A model generated the notes under the pieces. That model was given only the letters and a program-made list of their open reading frames with translations. It searched no databases and was not told the origin of the DNA. A stretch of 53,934 nt of DNA from Actinomadura montaniterrae (GTDB lineage Bacteria; Actinomycetota; Actinomycetes; Streptosporangiales; Streptosporangiaceae). Shown here piece after piece: positions 39,403-47,049 of this stretch; the stretch's first letter is position 1, and each line of letters begins with the position of its first letter. The stretch is taken from positions 1 through 53,934 of the forward strand of contig NZ_WBMR01000045.1 of the NCBI RefSeq assembly GCF_008923365.1, read 5' to 3'. The translations under genes were made by a program, and so were the position numbers.

Positions 39403-41268
39403 ATGACCACGACGGAAGCCCCCGGACTCACCGAAGCGGCCGCGGCCGCCGTCGAGGCGGCCCGCGACCACCTGCTCGGCCTGCAGTCGGCCGAGGGCTG
39501 GTGGAAGGCCGAGCTGGAGACCAACGTCACCATGGACGCCGAGGACCTGCTGCTGCGCCAGTTCCTCGGCATCCGCACCGACGCCGAGACCGCCGCGGCG
39601 GCGCGCTGGATCCGCTCGCAGCAGCGCGCCGACGGGACGTGGGCGAACTTCTACGGGGGTCCGCCGGACCCGTCCACCACCATCGAGGCGTACGTCGCGC
39701 TGCGGCTGGCCGGCGACGCCCCCGACGCCGAGCACATGCGCAAGGCCGCCGCCTACGCGCGCGAGGCCGGCGGCATCGAGGGCAGCCGCGTGTTCACCCG
39801 CATCTGGCTCGCGCTGTTCGGCCAGTGGTCCTGGGACGACCTGCCGGTGATGCCGCCGGAGCTGATGTTCCTGCCGAGCCGCGTCCCGCTCAACGTCTAC
39901 AGCTGGGCGTGCTGGGCACGGCAGACGATCGTGCCGCTGACCGTCCTCGGGTCGCTGCGGCCCGTCCGGTCGCTGCCGTTCGACCTGGCCGAGCTGCGCG
40001 CGGGCCGCCGTCCCGCCCGCAAGGCGAGCGGCTGGGGGAAGGCGTTCAACGCTCTCGACCGGGTGCTGCACGTCTACGAGAAGCGGCCGGTGGCGCCGCT
40101 GCGGAAGGCCGCGCTGCGCCGTGCGGCCGAGTGGATCGTCGCGCGGCAGGAGGCGGACGGCTGCTGGGGCGGCATCCAGCCGCCGTGGGTGTACTCGCTG
40201 ATGGCGCTGAGCCTGCTCGGCTACGACCTCGACCATCCGGTGATGAAGCGCGGGCTCGCCGGCCTCGACCGGTTCACGATCGAGGACGAGAAGGGCCGCC
40301 GCCTGGAGGCGTGCCAGTCGCCGGTCTGGGACACCGTCCTCGCGATGAACGCGCTGTCGGACGCGGGCGCGCCCGCCGGGGACCCCGCGCTGCTGCGCGC
40401 GGCCCGCTGGGTCGTGAACGAGGAGATCCGCGGGCCGGGGGACTGGTCGGTGCGGCGGCCGGACCTGCCGCCGGGCGGGTGGGCGTTCGAGTTCGACAAC
40501 GACCTGTACCCCGACACCGACGACACCGCCGAGGCGATCCTCGCGCTGCGCCGCTCCGGGCTGCCCGAGGCGCGCGAGCCGATCGACCGGGCCGTCCGCT
40601 GGATGTCGGGGATGGCGTCGAAGGACGGCGGGTTCGCCGCGTTCGACGCCGACAACACCCAGGAGCTCTGCACCAAGCTGCCGTTCTGCGATTTCGGCGC
40701 CGTCATCGACCCGCCGTCGGCGGACGTCACCGCGCACGTGGTCGAGGCCCTCGCCAAGGAGGGCCACGCGGAGGCGCCCGTCACCAAGCGCGCGGTGGTG
40801 TGGCTGCTGAAGGCACAGGAAGCGGACGGATCCTGGTTCGGCCGGTGGGGCGCCAACCACGTCTACGGCACGGGCGGCGTGGTGCCCGCGCTGATCGCCG
40901 CGGGCGTCCGCCCGGACAAGCCGCCGATCCGCCGCGCCGTCGCCTGGCTGGAGCACCACCAGAACCCCGACGGCGGCTGGGGCGAGGACCTGCGCTCCTA
41001 CGACGACCCGGCCTGGATCGGGCGCGGCACGTCAACCCCGTCGCAGACGGCCTGGGCGCTGCTGGCGCTGCTCGCCGCCGGCGAGCGCTCACCGGCCGTC
41101 GAGGCCGGCGTCCGGTGGCTCGTGGAGAACCAGCGCCCGGACGGCACCTGGGACGAGGACCAGTTCACCGGCACCGGCTTCCCCGGCGACTTCTACATCA
41201 ACTACCACCTGTACCGGCTGGTGTTCCCGATCAGCGCCCTCGGCCGCTACCTGGGACGGGACCGGTGA
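39403..41268 (+). CDS. shc: Squalene-hopene cyclase
   Basis: The 621-residue protein is a class II triterpene cyclase. The protonating motif is [10 protein letters not shown] (DxDD at about 371-374). Several QW repeats are visible, such as [52 protein letters not shown] and [10 protein letters not shown], and the active-site segment [11 protein letters not shown] is present. It cyclises squalene to hopene and hopanol at the membrane. ATG 39403 lies 120 bp after the previous gene, in contrast to the overlaps elsewhere; its stop overlaps the next gene as GTGA. Confidence 0.95.
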   Translation: MTTTEAPGLTEAAAAAVEAARDHLLGLQSAEGWWKAELETNVTMDAEDLLLRQFLGIRTDAETAAAARWIRSQQRADGTWANFYGGPPDPSTTIEAYVALRLAGDAPDAEHMRKAAAYAREAGGIEGSRVFTRIWLALFGQWSWDDLPVMPPELMFLPSRVPLNVYSWACWARQTIVPLTVLGSLRPVRSLPFDLAELRAGRRPARKASGWGKAFNALDRVLHVYEKRPVAPLRKAALRRAAEWIVARQEADGCWGGIQPPWVYSLMALSLLGYDLDHPVMKRGLAGLDRFTIEDEKGRRLEACQSPVWDTVLAMNALSDAGAPAGDPALLRAARWVVNEEIRGPGDWSVRRPDLPPGGWAFEFDNDLYPDTDDTAEAILALRRSGLPEAREPIDRAVRWMSGMASKDGGFAAFDADNTQELCTKLPFCDFGAVIDPPSADVTAHVVEALAKEGHAEAPVTKRAVVWLLKAQEADGSWFGRWGANHVYGTGGVVPALIAAGVRPDKPPIRRAVAWLEHHQNPDGGWGEDLRSYDDPAWIGRGTSTPSQTAWALLALLAAGERSPAVEAGVRWLVENQRPDGTWDEDQFTGTGFPGDFYINYHLYRLVFPISALGRYLGRDR

Positions 41269-42746
41269 CGGAGTTCGCGGTGCGCGCGGCGCTCGGGATC
41301 GAGGCCCGGGCGCTCGCGCGCGGCGGCCTCCCGGTCGTCCGGACCGGCGTCGGCCCCGCGCGGGCGCGGAAGGCCGCCGCGCGGCTGGGCGACGTCGACG
41401 CGCTGGCCGTCGCCGGGTTCGGCGGCGCGCTCGACGACCGGCTGCGGCCCGGCGACCTGTTCGTCGCGACCGAGGTCCGGGGCACCGGCCCGCCGATCCC
41501 GTGCCCCACGGCCGAGCCCCTCGCCGGGCTCCTGGAGCGGACGACCGGCGCGACCGTGCACCGCGGCCCGCTCGTCACCGCCGACCACATCGTCACCGGC
41601 CGCGAACGCGCCGAGCTGGCCGCGACCGGGGCGATGGCCGTCGACATGGAGTCGGCGCCGCTCGCCGCCGCGGCCGGCGACCGCCCGGTGGCGGTGGTCC
41701 GCGCGATCGTCGACACCCCGGACCGCCCGCTGCTCAGCCCCGCCACCCTCACTGGCGGGACCGCCGCCCTGCGCCGGCTGCGGGCCATCGCGCCCGCCCT
41801 GCGCACCTGGGCGGAGGCCGTCGGCCCGCGCCGGATCCTCCTGGCGTCGCCGCGCTCCTTCTGCGCCGGCGTCGAGCGCGCCATCGAGATCGTCGAACGC
41901 GCCCTGGAGATGCACGGCCCGCCCGTGTACGTGCGCAAGCAGATCGTCCACAACACCCACGTCGTGAACGACCTCGCCCGGCGCGGCGCCGTGTTCGTCG
42001 ACGAGCTGGACGAGGTGCCGCCCGGCGCGGTGACGGTGTTCTCCGCGCACGGCGTCGCGCCCGCCGTCCGCGCCGAGGCCGGACGGCTCGGGCTGCGCGT
42101 CATCGACGCGACGTGCCCGCTGGTCGCCAAGGTGCACGCCGAGGCCCGCCGGTACGCCGCGCGCGGCGACCTCGTCGCGCTGATCGGGCACGCCGGGCAC
42201 GAGGAGGTCGAGGGCACGCTCGGCGAGGCGCCGCAGTCCACGGTGCTCGTGCAGACCCCCGCCGACGTCGCCGCGCTGCCGGCGGACCGTCCCGTCGCCT
42301 ACCTGACCCAGACCACCCTGTCCGCCGACGAGGCGGGCGAGGTGGCGGCCGCCATCACCCGGCGGTTCTCGGACGCCCGGGGCCCGCACACCGACGACAT
42401 CTGCTACGCCACCACCAACCGGCAGCGCGCCGTGACCCGCGTCGCCCGTGACGCCGACCTGGTGCTCGTCGTCGGGTCGGCCAACTCGTCCAACTCGCGC
42501 CGGCTCGTCGAGGTCGCCGAGCAGGCGGGCGCGCCCGCCGTTCTGATCGACGGCCCGGCCGACGTCCCGCTCGACCGGCTCCGCGGCGCCCGCGCCGTCG
42601 GCGTCACCGCCGGCGCGTCCGCGCCGCCCGCCGTGCTCGACGCGGTCGTCGCCGCGCTGCGCGGCCTCGGCCCCGCCGACCTCGTGGAACGCGAGGTCAC
42701 GGTGGAGACCACCGAGTTCACCTTGCCGAAGGAGGTCCGACCATAA
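41265..42746 (+). CDS. Fusion: hopanoid nucleoside phosphorylase (HpnG-like) + IspH HMBPP reductase
   Basis: One uninterrupted 493-codon frame. Residues 1 to about 180 resemble the nucleoside-phosphorylase-fold HpnG that removes adenine from adenosylhopane ([46 protein letters not shown]). From about residue 188 it is a full IspH: the [4Fe-4S] cysteines C200 (SFCAGVERA), C284 (DATCPLVAK) and C380 (DDICYATTN) have spacings of 84 and 96, near those of E. coli Isp[19 protein letters not shown] and [11 protein letters not shown] are also present. GTG 41265 is coupled to shc, and the stop overlaps hpnH as TAATG. Confidence 0.88.
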   Translation: MTEFAVRAALGIEARALARGGLPVVRTGVGPARARKAAARLGDVDALAVAGFGGALDDRLRPGDLFVATEVRGTGPPIPCPTAEPLAGLLERTTGATVHRGPLVTADHIVTGRERAELAATGAMAVDMESAPLAAAAGDRPVAVVRAIVDTPDRPLLSPATLTGGTAALRRLRAIAPALRTWAEAVGPRRILLASPRSFCAGVERAIEIVERALEMHGPPVYVRKQIVHNTHVVNDLARRGAVFVDELDEVPPGAVTVFSAHGVAPAVRAEAGRLGLRVIDATCPLVAKVHAEARRYAARGDLVALIGHAGHEEVEGTLGEAPQSTVLVQTPADVAALPADRPVAYLTQTTLSADEAGEVAAAITRRFSDARGPHTDDICYATTNRQRAVTRVARDADLVLVVGSANSSNSRRLVEVAEQAGAPAVLIDGPADVPLDRLRGARAVGVTAGASAPPAVLDAVVAALRGLGPADLVEREVTVETTEFTLPKEVRP

Positions 42747-43750
42747 TGCCGATGCCCTTGCGCCAGAGCGTCCGCGTCGCATCGCACATCATGACCAACA
42801 AGGTGCGCGGCAACGACAAGTTCCCGCTCATCATGGAGCTCGAACCGCTGTTCGCCTGCAACCTCAAGTGCGCGGGCTGCGGCAAGATCCAGCACCCCGC
42901 CGACGTGCTGAAGCGGCGCATGCCGGTCGAGCAGGCCATCGCCGCCGTGAAGGAGTGCGGCGCCCCGATGGTGTCGATCGCGGGCGGCGAGCCCCTCATG
43001 CACCCGCAGATCGGCGAGATGGTCGACGAGCTGGTGAAGATGAAGAAGTTCGTGTTCCTGTGCACGAACGCGCTGCTGGTCCCGAAGAAGCTCGACAAGT
43101 TCAAGCCGTCGCCCTACTTCGCCTTCACCGTGCACATCGACGGCCTGCAGGAGCGGCACGACGAGTCGGTCTGCAAGGAGGGCGTGTTCGAGGAGGCCGT
43201 CGCCGCGGTCAAGCTCATCAAGGAGCGCGGTTTCCGGGTCACCACCAACACCACGTTCTTCAACACCGACACCCCGCAGACCGTCATCGACGTCCTGAAC
43301 TACCTCAACGACGACCTGCAGGTGGACGAGATGATGCTCTCGCCCGGGTACGCCTACGACAAGGCGCCCGACCAGGAGCACTTCCTCGGCGTCCAGGAGA
43401 CCCGCGAGCTGTTCCGCAAGGCGTTCGGGGACGGCAACCGCAAGCGGTGGCGGCTCAACCATTCGCCGCTGTTCCTGGACTTCCTCGAAGGCAAGGCCGA
43501 CTTCGGCTGCACCGCCTGGGCGATCCCGTCCTACTCCCTGTTCGGCTGGCAGCGCCCGTGCTACCTGATGTCGGACGGCTACGCGCAGACCTACCGGGAG
43601 CTGCTGGACGAGACCGACTGGGAGTCCTACGGCAGGGGCCGCGACCCGCGCTGCGCGAACTGCATGGCGCACTGCGGCTACGAGCCGACCGCGGTCTTCA
43701 AGACCCTCGGATCCCTCAAGCAGTCGTTGCGCGCCCTGCGCGAGAACTGA
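42746..43750 (+). CDS. hpnH: Adenosyl-hopene transferase HpnH (radical SAM)
   Basis: The 334-residue radical SAM protein has the cluster motif CNLKCAGC (Cys38, 42, 45), SIAGGEPLMHPQ for SAM and a C-terminal Cys-rich region (CANCMAHCGY) of SPASM-like type. It adds the 5'-deoxyadenosyl group to diploptene, the first step of extended hopanoids. AAGGAGG lies inside the previous gene, 10 nt ahead of ATG 42746, and the start overlaps its stop by one base. Confidence 0.95.
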   Translation: MPMPLRQSVRVASHIMTNKVRGNDKFPLIMELEPLFACNLKCAGCGKIQHPADVLKRRMPVEQAIAAVKECGAPMVSIAGGEPLMHPQIGEMVDELVKMKKFVFLCTNALLVPKKLDKFKPSPYFAFTVHIDGLQERHDESVCKEGVFEEAVAAVKLIKERGFRVTTNTTFFNTDTPQTVIDVLNYLNDDLQVDEMMLSPGYAYDKAPDQEHFLGVQETRELFRKAFGDGNRKRWRLNHSPLFLDFLEGKADFGCTAWAIPSYSLFGWQRPCYLMSDGYAQTYRELLDETDWESYGRGRDPRCANCMAHCGYEPTAVFKTLGSLKQSLRALREN

Positions 43751-43770
43751 ACTGAGGGCTCCGGGGCGAC

Positions 43771-43792
43771 CCTGCCACGACGGGCAGGTTGT
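43771..43792 (+). terminator. Weak terminator after the hopanoid operon
   Basis: CCTGCC (43771-43776) pairs with GGCAGG (43783-43788) over a 6-nt loop, followed by TTGTT. It lies 20 bp past the hpnH stop. Confidence 0.45.
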
Positions 43793-43871
43793 TCGGCCGC
43801 TCTGCTAGCGCCGTGCGGCGGAACAGCCTGGCCGTCGTCGGGGCGGGCCCGCTCCGCGCGGGACCGCGTCG

Positions 43872-44711
43872 TCAGGGGCCGTACATCTGCTCGCGCAGGT
43901 GCGTCAGCGTCTTGCTGAGCAAGCGCGAGACGTGCATCTGGGAGATGCCGAGCTCCTGCGCGATCTGCGACTGGGTCCTGTTGCCGAAGAAGCGCAGCAG
44001 CACGATCGTGCGCTCCCGCTCCGGCAACCGGGCCAGCAGGCCGTGCAGCGTCTCGCCGTCGACGACGTGCTGCAGCGCGGCGTCCTCGGCCCCGAGCCGC
44101 TCGGCGAGCGGGCTTCCCTCGGGGTCGCCGTCGCCGGCGCCGTCCAGGGACAGCGGCCGGTAGGACTCCCACGCCAGGAGGGTGTCGGTGACCTCCTCCA
44201 GGCTGACGCCCAGGATCGCGGCCAGCTCACCAGGCGTGGGGGAGCGGCCGTGCGCCTGGAGGAACCGCTGGGTGGCGCGCTGCAGCCGCGGGCGCAGTTC
44301 CTGGATGCGGCGGGACACGCGGATGCCCCAGGTCCGGTCCCGGAAGTAGCGGCGGACCTCCCCGAGGACCATGGGATAGGCGTAGACGAAGAACTGGTCG
44401 CCCCGTTCGGGATCGAACCGGTTGATCGCGTTGACGAGGCCGAGGTAGGCGACCTGCGCCAGGTCCTCCACCGGTTCGCCCCGGTGGGCGTAGCGGTGCG
44501 CGATCCGCCGCACCATCGGCGCGTGCATCCGGACGAGCGCCGCGCGCAACTCCTCCCTGCGCGCGCCGCTCACCCCGGGCAGGTTCATCTCGCTCAGCAG
44601 CGCCTCGGCGGACTGGCCCGCCGGATCGGCGCCCGCGCGGGGCGGGGCCGCGGCCGATGTGGCTGGGGAGCTCAGGCCGATCACCTCCTGTCGAAGCCGG
44701 AGCCGGCGCAT
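43872..44711 (-). CDS. SigB/SigF-family RNA polymerase sigma factor
   Basis: The protein (about 279 residues from ATG 44711) has sigma-70 regions 2 (PVEDLAQVAYLGLVNAINRFDPERGDQF, YAYPMVLGEVRRYFRDRTW), 3 (RSPTPGELAAILGVSLEEVTDTL) and 4 (LPERERTIVLLRFFGNRTQSQIAQELGISQMHVSRLL), matching the stress/SigB-F group. The start is unresolved: GTG 44735 and ATG 44711 lack an SD, whereas an 11-nt perfect anti-SD match AGGAGGTGATC (44689-44679) sits 8 nt before a CTG codon at 44675. No anti-sigma gene is adjacent. It may be governed by STAS/SpoIIE partner switching. Confidence 0.88.
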   Translation of the reverse strand: MRRLRLRQEVIGLSSPATSAAAPPRAGADPAGQSAEALLSEMNLPGVSGARREELRAALVRMHAPMVRRIAHRYAHRGEPVEDLAQVAYLGLVNAINRFDPERGDQFFVYAYPMVLGEVRRYFRDRTWGIRVSRRIQELRPRLQRATQRFLQAHGRSPTPGELAAILGVSLEEVTDTLLAWESYRPLSLDGAGDGDPEGSPLAERLGAEDAALQHVVDGETLHGLLARLPERERTIVLLRFFGNRTQSQIAQELGISQMHVSRLLSKTLTHLREQMYGP

Positions 44712-44735
44712 CGGAGACCCGATACATCGCCTCAC

Positions 44736-44845
44736 GATATAAATGCCCGCATTCGGGCCTCCGATACCGGCCGGGCCGTGGCCATTCGGACGTCAGGGTC
44801 GTTCGGACGTCCCGTGCCGTGACGGGATCTCGCCGCGGGGGGAGG
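44736..44845. promoter_or_regulatory. Upstream region of the sigma-factor gene
   Basis: The 110-bp gap contains an AT-rich patch around 44733-44750; on the minus strand it reads ATTTATATCGTGAGG, where TTATAT or TATATC could be a -10 element. It is also the 3' side of the MFS gene, whose termination signal is not evident. Confidence 0.35.
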
Positions 44846-46249
44846 TCATCGCGTTCGGGCGGAGGCGGTGTCGTGGCGGAGCGCGATCGTGACGGGCACG
44901 GTGGCGGCGACCGCGGCGACGGCGAGGCCGAGGGCGATCCGGAAGCCCGTCGCGAACGCGGCGCCCGCCAGGAGCGGGCCGAACACCGCGACGCCCGCCG
45001 ACGAGCCGACCTGGCGGCCGGTGTTGTACGCGGCCGTCGCGGCGCCGGTGAGCGCGGCCGGGACCGACTCGACCAGCCGCGTCGTCATCGCGGCGACGAC
45101 CATGCCCCCGCCGAGGCCCGCCGGGGTCATGGCCAGCAGCAGCGGCCACTCCTGCGGCAGCGGCCCCGTGACCAGGATCGCGGCGATGGCGCCGCCGAAC
45201 AGCAGCTCTCCGGCCAGGAGCGCGGCGGTGGAGCCGAAGCGTGCGAGCAGCGACGGCGTCACCAGGTTGCCCAGCGCTATCAGCCCGGTGAACGGCAGGA
45301 ACGAGAGCCCGGCGACCAGCGGCGGTTCCCCCTTGACCTCCTGGAGGAGCAGGCTCAGCGCGAACATCACGCCGTAGAAGGTGAAGTTGAACAGCACGCC
45401 GAGCGCCGACATGCCGGAGAAGCCCGCCCGCCGGAAGAGCCCGAGCGGCAGCAGCGGGTCGGCCGCCCGGCGCTCCACGAGCGCGAACGCGGCGACCCCC
45501 GCCGCGAACACACCGCCCGCGGCGAGCACCGCCGGGTGCGTCCAGCCCAGGTGCGGGCCCTCGATCATGCCGAAGACCAGGCCCGCGATCGCCGCGCCCG
45601 CGGTGAGCTGCCCGCCGAGGTCCAACCGGCGCGGGCGGGCCGGGACAGCGCCGACCCGGGCCAGGGTCACCACGGCCGCCGCCGCCCCGAGCACCACGTT
45701 CACGAGGAACACCGCCCGCCACCCCGCCGCGGCGATCAGCACCCCGCCGACCAGCGGCCCGGCCGCCAGGCCGACACCGCCGGTCGCGCCCCACACCGCC
45801 ACCGCCCGGGCCCGCCCGGAGGCGTCCCGCGCTCCGGACGTCGCCAGCGCCAGCGAGCTGGGCAGCAGCAGCGCCGCGCCCGCGCCCATCGCGAGCTGCG
45901 CGGCGATCAGCACCGGGACGGCGCCGGCGGCGGCCGCGACGGCGGACGCGGGCGCGACGACGGCCAGGCCGGTGAGGAACACCCGGCGGGCGCCGAGGAC
46001 GTCCGCCAGCGCTCCCGCGCTGATCAGGCCGGCGGCCAGCGTCAGCGTGTAGGCGTTGACGATCCATTCGCCGGCCGCCGCCCCGCCGTGCAGTGCCCGC
46101 AGCATCGTCGGCAGCGCGAGCGTCACGATCGTGGTGCCGAGGAACACCATGAACGCCGCCGCCGCGCCCGCCGCCAGCGCGGCCCGGTCGCCTCTCCCCG
46201 CCTCCCGATCCGCGACGCGCCGCGGCTTCACCAGCGTCTTCGTGTCCAT
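44846..46249 (-). CDS. MFS drug-efflux transporter, DHA2 type
   Basis: The 467-residue, multi-pass protein has helix 1 VFLGTTIVTLALPTML, the loop GALADVLGARRVFL (motif A-like) and the motif C region GVGLAAGPLVGGVLI. ATG 46249 is preceded by GGAGGGG. It is divergent from a TetR regulator with strong inverted repeats in between, the usual layout of a substrate-inducible exporter. The two MFS proteins of the window are not close copies. Substrate unknown. Confidence 0.88.
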   Translation of the reverse strand: MDTKTLVKPRRVADREAGRGDRAALAAGAAAAFMVFLGTTIVTLALPTMLRALHGGAAAGEWIVNAYTLTLAAGLISAGALADVLGARRVFLTGLAVVAPASAVAAAAGAVPVLIAAQLAMGAGAALLLPSSLALATSGARDASGRARAVAVWGATGGVGLAAGPLVGGVLIAAAGWRAVFLVNVVLGAAAAVVTLARVGAVPARPRRLDLGGQLTAGAAIAGLVFGMIEGPHLGWTHPAVLAAGGVFAAGVAAFALVERRAADPLLPLGLFRRAGFSGMSALGVLFNFTFYGVMFALSLLLQEVKGEPPLVAGLSFLPFTGLIALGNLVTPSLLARFGSTAALLAGELLFGGAIAAILVTGPLPQEWPLLLAMTPAGLGGGMVVAAMTTRLVESVPAALTGAATAAYNTGRQVGSSAGVAVFGPLLAGAAFATGFRIALGLAVAAVAATVPVTIALRHDTASARTR

Positions 46250-46279
46250 GAGCACCCCTCCGTCAACCGGACTCGGACC

Positions 46280-46357
46280 GTCCGCTTGCGACGCTAACAC
46301 AAGCGGACGACGCTCGTCCATTTAACTGGAGGGTGCTCGTCCGCTTGCTGGTAGATT
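46280..46357. promoter_or_regulatory. TetR operator half-sites and leaderless promoter element
   Basis: GTCCGCTTG (46280-46288) and CAAGCGGAC (46300-46308) form a 9-bp inverted repeat. CAAGCGGACGA (46300-46310) pairs perfectly with TCGTCCGCTTG (46337-46347), and GGACGA-CGC-TCGTCC (46305-46319) is a compact palindrome. TAGATT at 46352-46357 is a -10-like element ending 6 nt before the TetR ATG. Confidence 0.7.
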
Positions 46358-46363
46358 GGTGCC

Positions 46364-46993
46364 ATGGACGTGACCTGGCCAGCGGTGGACCGGCTGCTGG
46401 ACGACGGGACCGGGCACCGGCCCCGCGCCGATGCCCGCCGCAACGTGGAACGCCTGGTGGCCGCGGCCCACGAGGCCGCCCGCGAGGCCGGATCGGAGAT
46501 CACCGCGCACGACATCGCGCGCCGCGCCGGCGTCGGCATCGGCACCTTCTACCGCCGCGTCGGCTCGCTGGAGGAGCTGCTGAAGGCCGTCGTGGACGAG
46601 CTGATCGGCGAGATCATCGCGTCCGCCGACGCCTGCCTGGCCGCCGACGACCCGTGGGAGGGCTTCCGGACGTTCGCCGCGTCCTACATCCGCCGCCGCA
46701 ACGAGCTGTGCGACATCAACGAGGCGCTCGGCGACGTCCTCGGCCACTCCCGCGCCGACCTGCGCGACCGCATCCGGAGGCTGGTCGAGCGGGCGCAGGA
46801 CGCGGGCGCCGTGCGCGCCGACGTGACGTGGACCGACGTGGCGTTCCTGCTGGTCTCCGCGGCGACCGGCCCGCACACGCTCGGCCTGCGGGCCGGCGAG
46901 GAGCAGTGGGACCGCAACCTGCACGTCATCCTGGACGGCCTGCGCGCCCCGGCCTCCGGCGACCTGCCGGGCGAGGCCCCGCGGCTGCCGTGA
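46364..46993 (+). CDS. TetR-family repressor of the divergent MFS exporter
   Basis: The 209-residue protein has an HTH at about residues 25-70 (NVERLVAAAHEAAREAGSEITAHDIARRAGVGIGTFYRRVGSLEELL). The ligand domain resembles the SBF2-type TetR group with a short C-terminus. There is no SD; TAGATT-N6-ATG suggests leaderless translation. The regulator overlaps its own operators and faces the exporter gene, so both are probably repressed until the exported compound binds. Confidence 0.88.
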   Translation: MDVTWPAVDRLLDDGTGHRPRADARRNVERLVAAAHEAAREAGSEITAHDIARRAGVGIGTFYRRVGSLEELLKAVVDELIGEIIASADACLAADDPWEGFRTFAASYIRRRNELCDINEALGDVLGHSRADLRDRIRRLVERAQDAGAVRADVTWTDVAFLLVSAATGPHTLGLRAGEEQWDRNLHVILDGLRAPASGDLPGEAPRLP

Positions 46994-47000
46994 CGGGGGG

Positions 47001-47039
47001 CAGGGCCGGCACCGCGCGGGGGAGACGGCGCCGGCCCTG
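47001..47039. terminator. Bidirectional hairpin between TetR and chitinase genes
   Basis: Perfect 10-bp arms CAGGGCCGGC (47001-47010) and GCCGGCCCTG (47030-47039) with a 19-nt loop fill the gap between the convergent stop codons. Confidence 0.65.
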
Positions 47040-47049
47040 AGTCAGGCGG

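Noticed and set aside
35228..43750. Hopanoid operon as a new natural-product cluster
   Set aside because: Apart from the HpnG::IspH fusion and the repeat block, gene content and order are those of known actinobacterial hopanoid operons.
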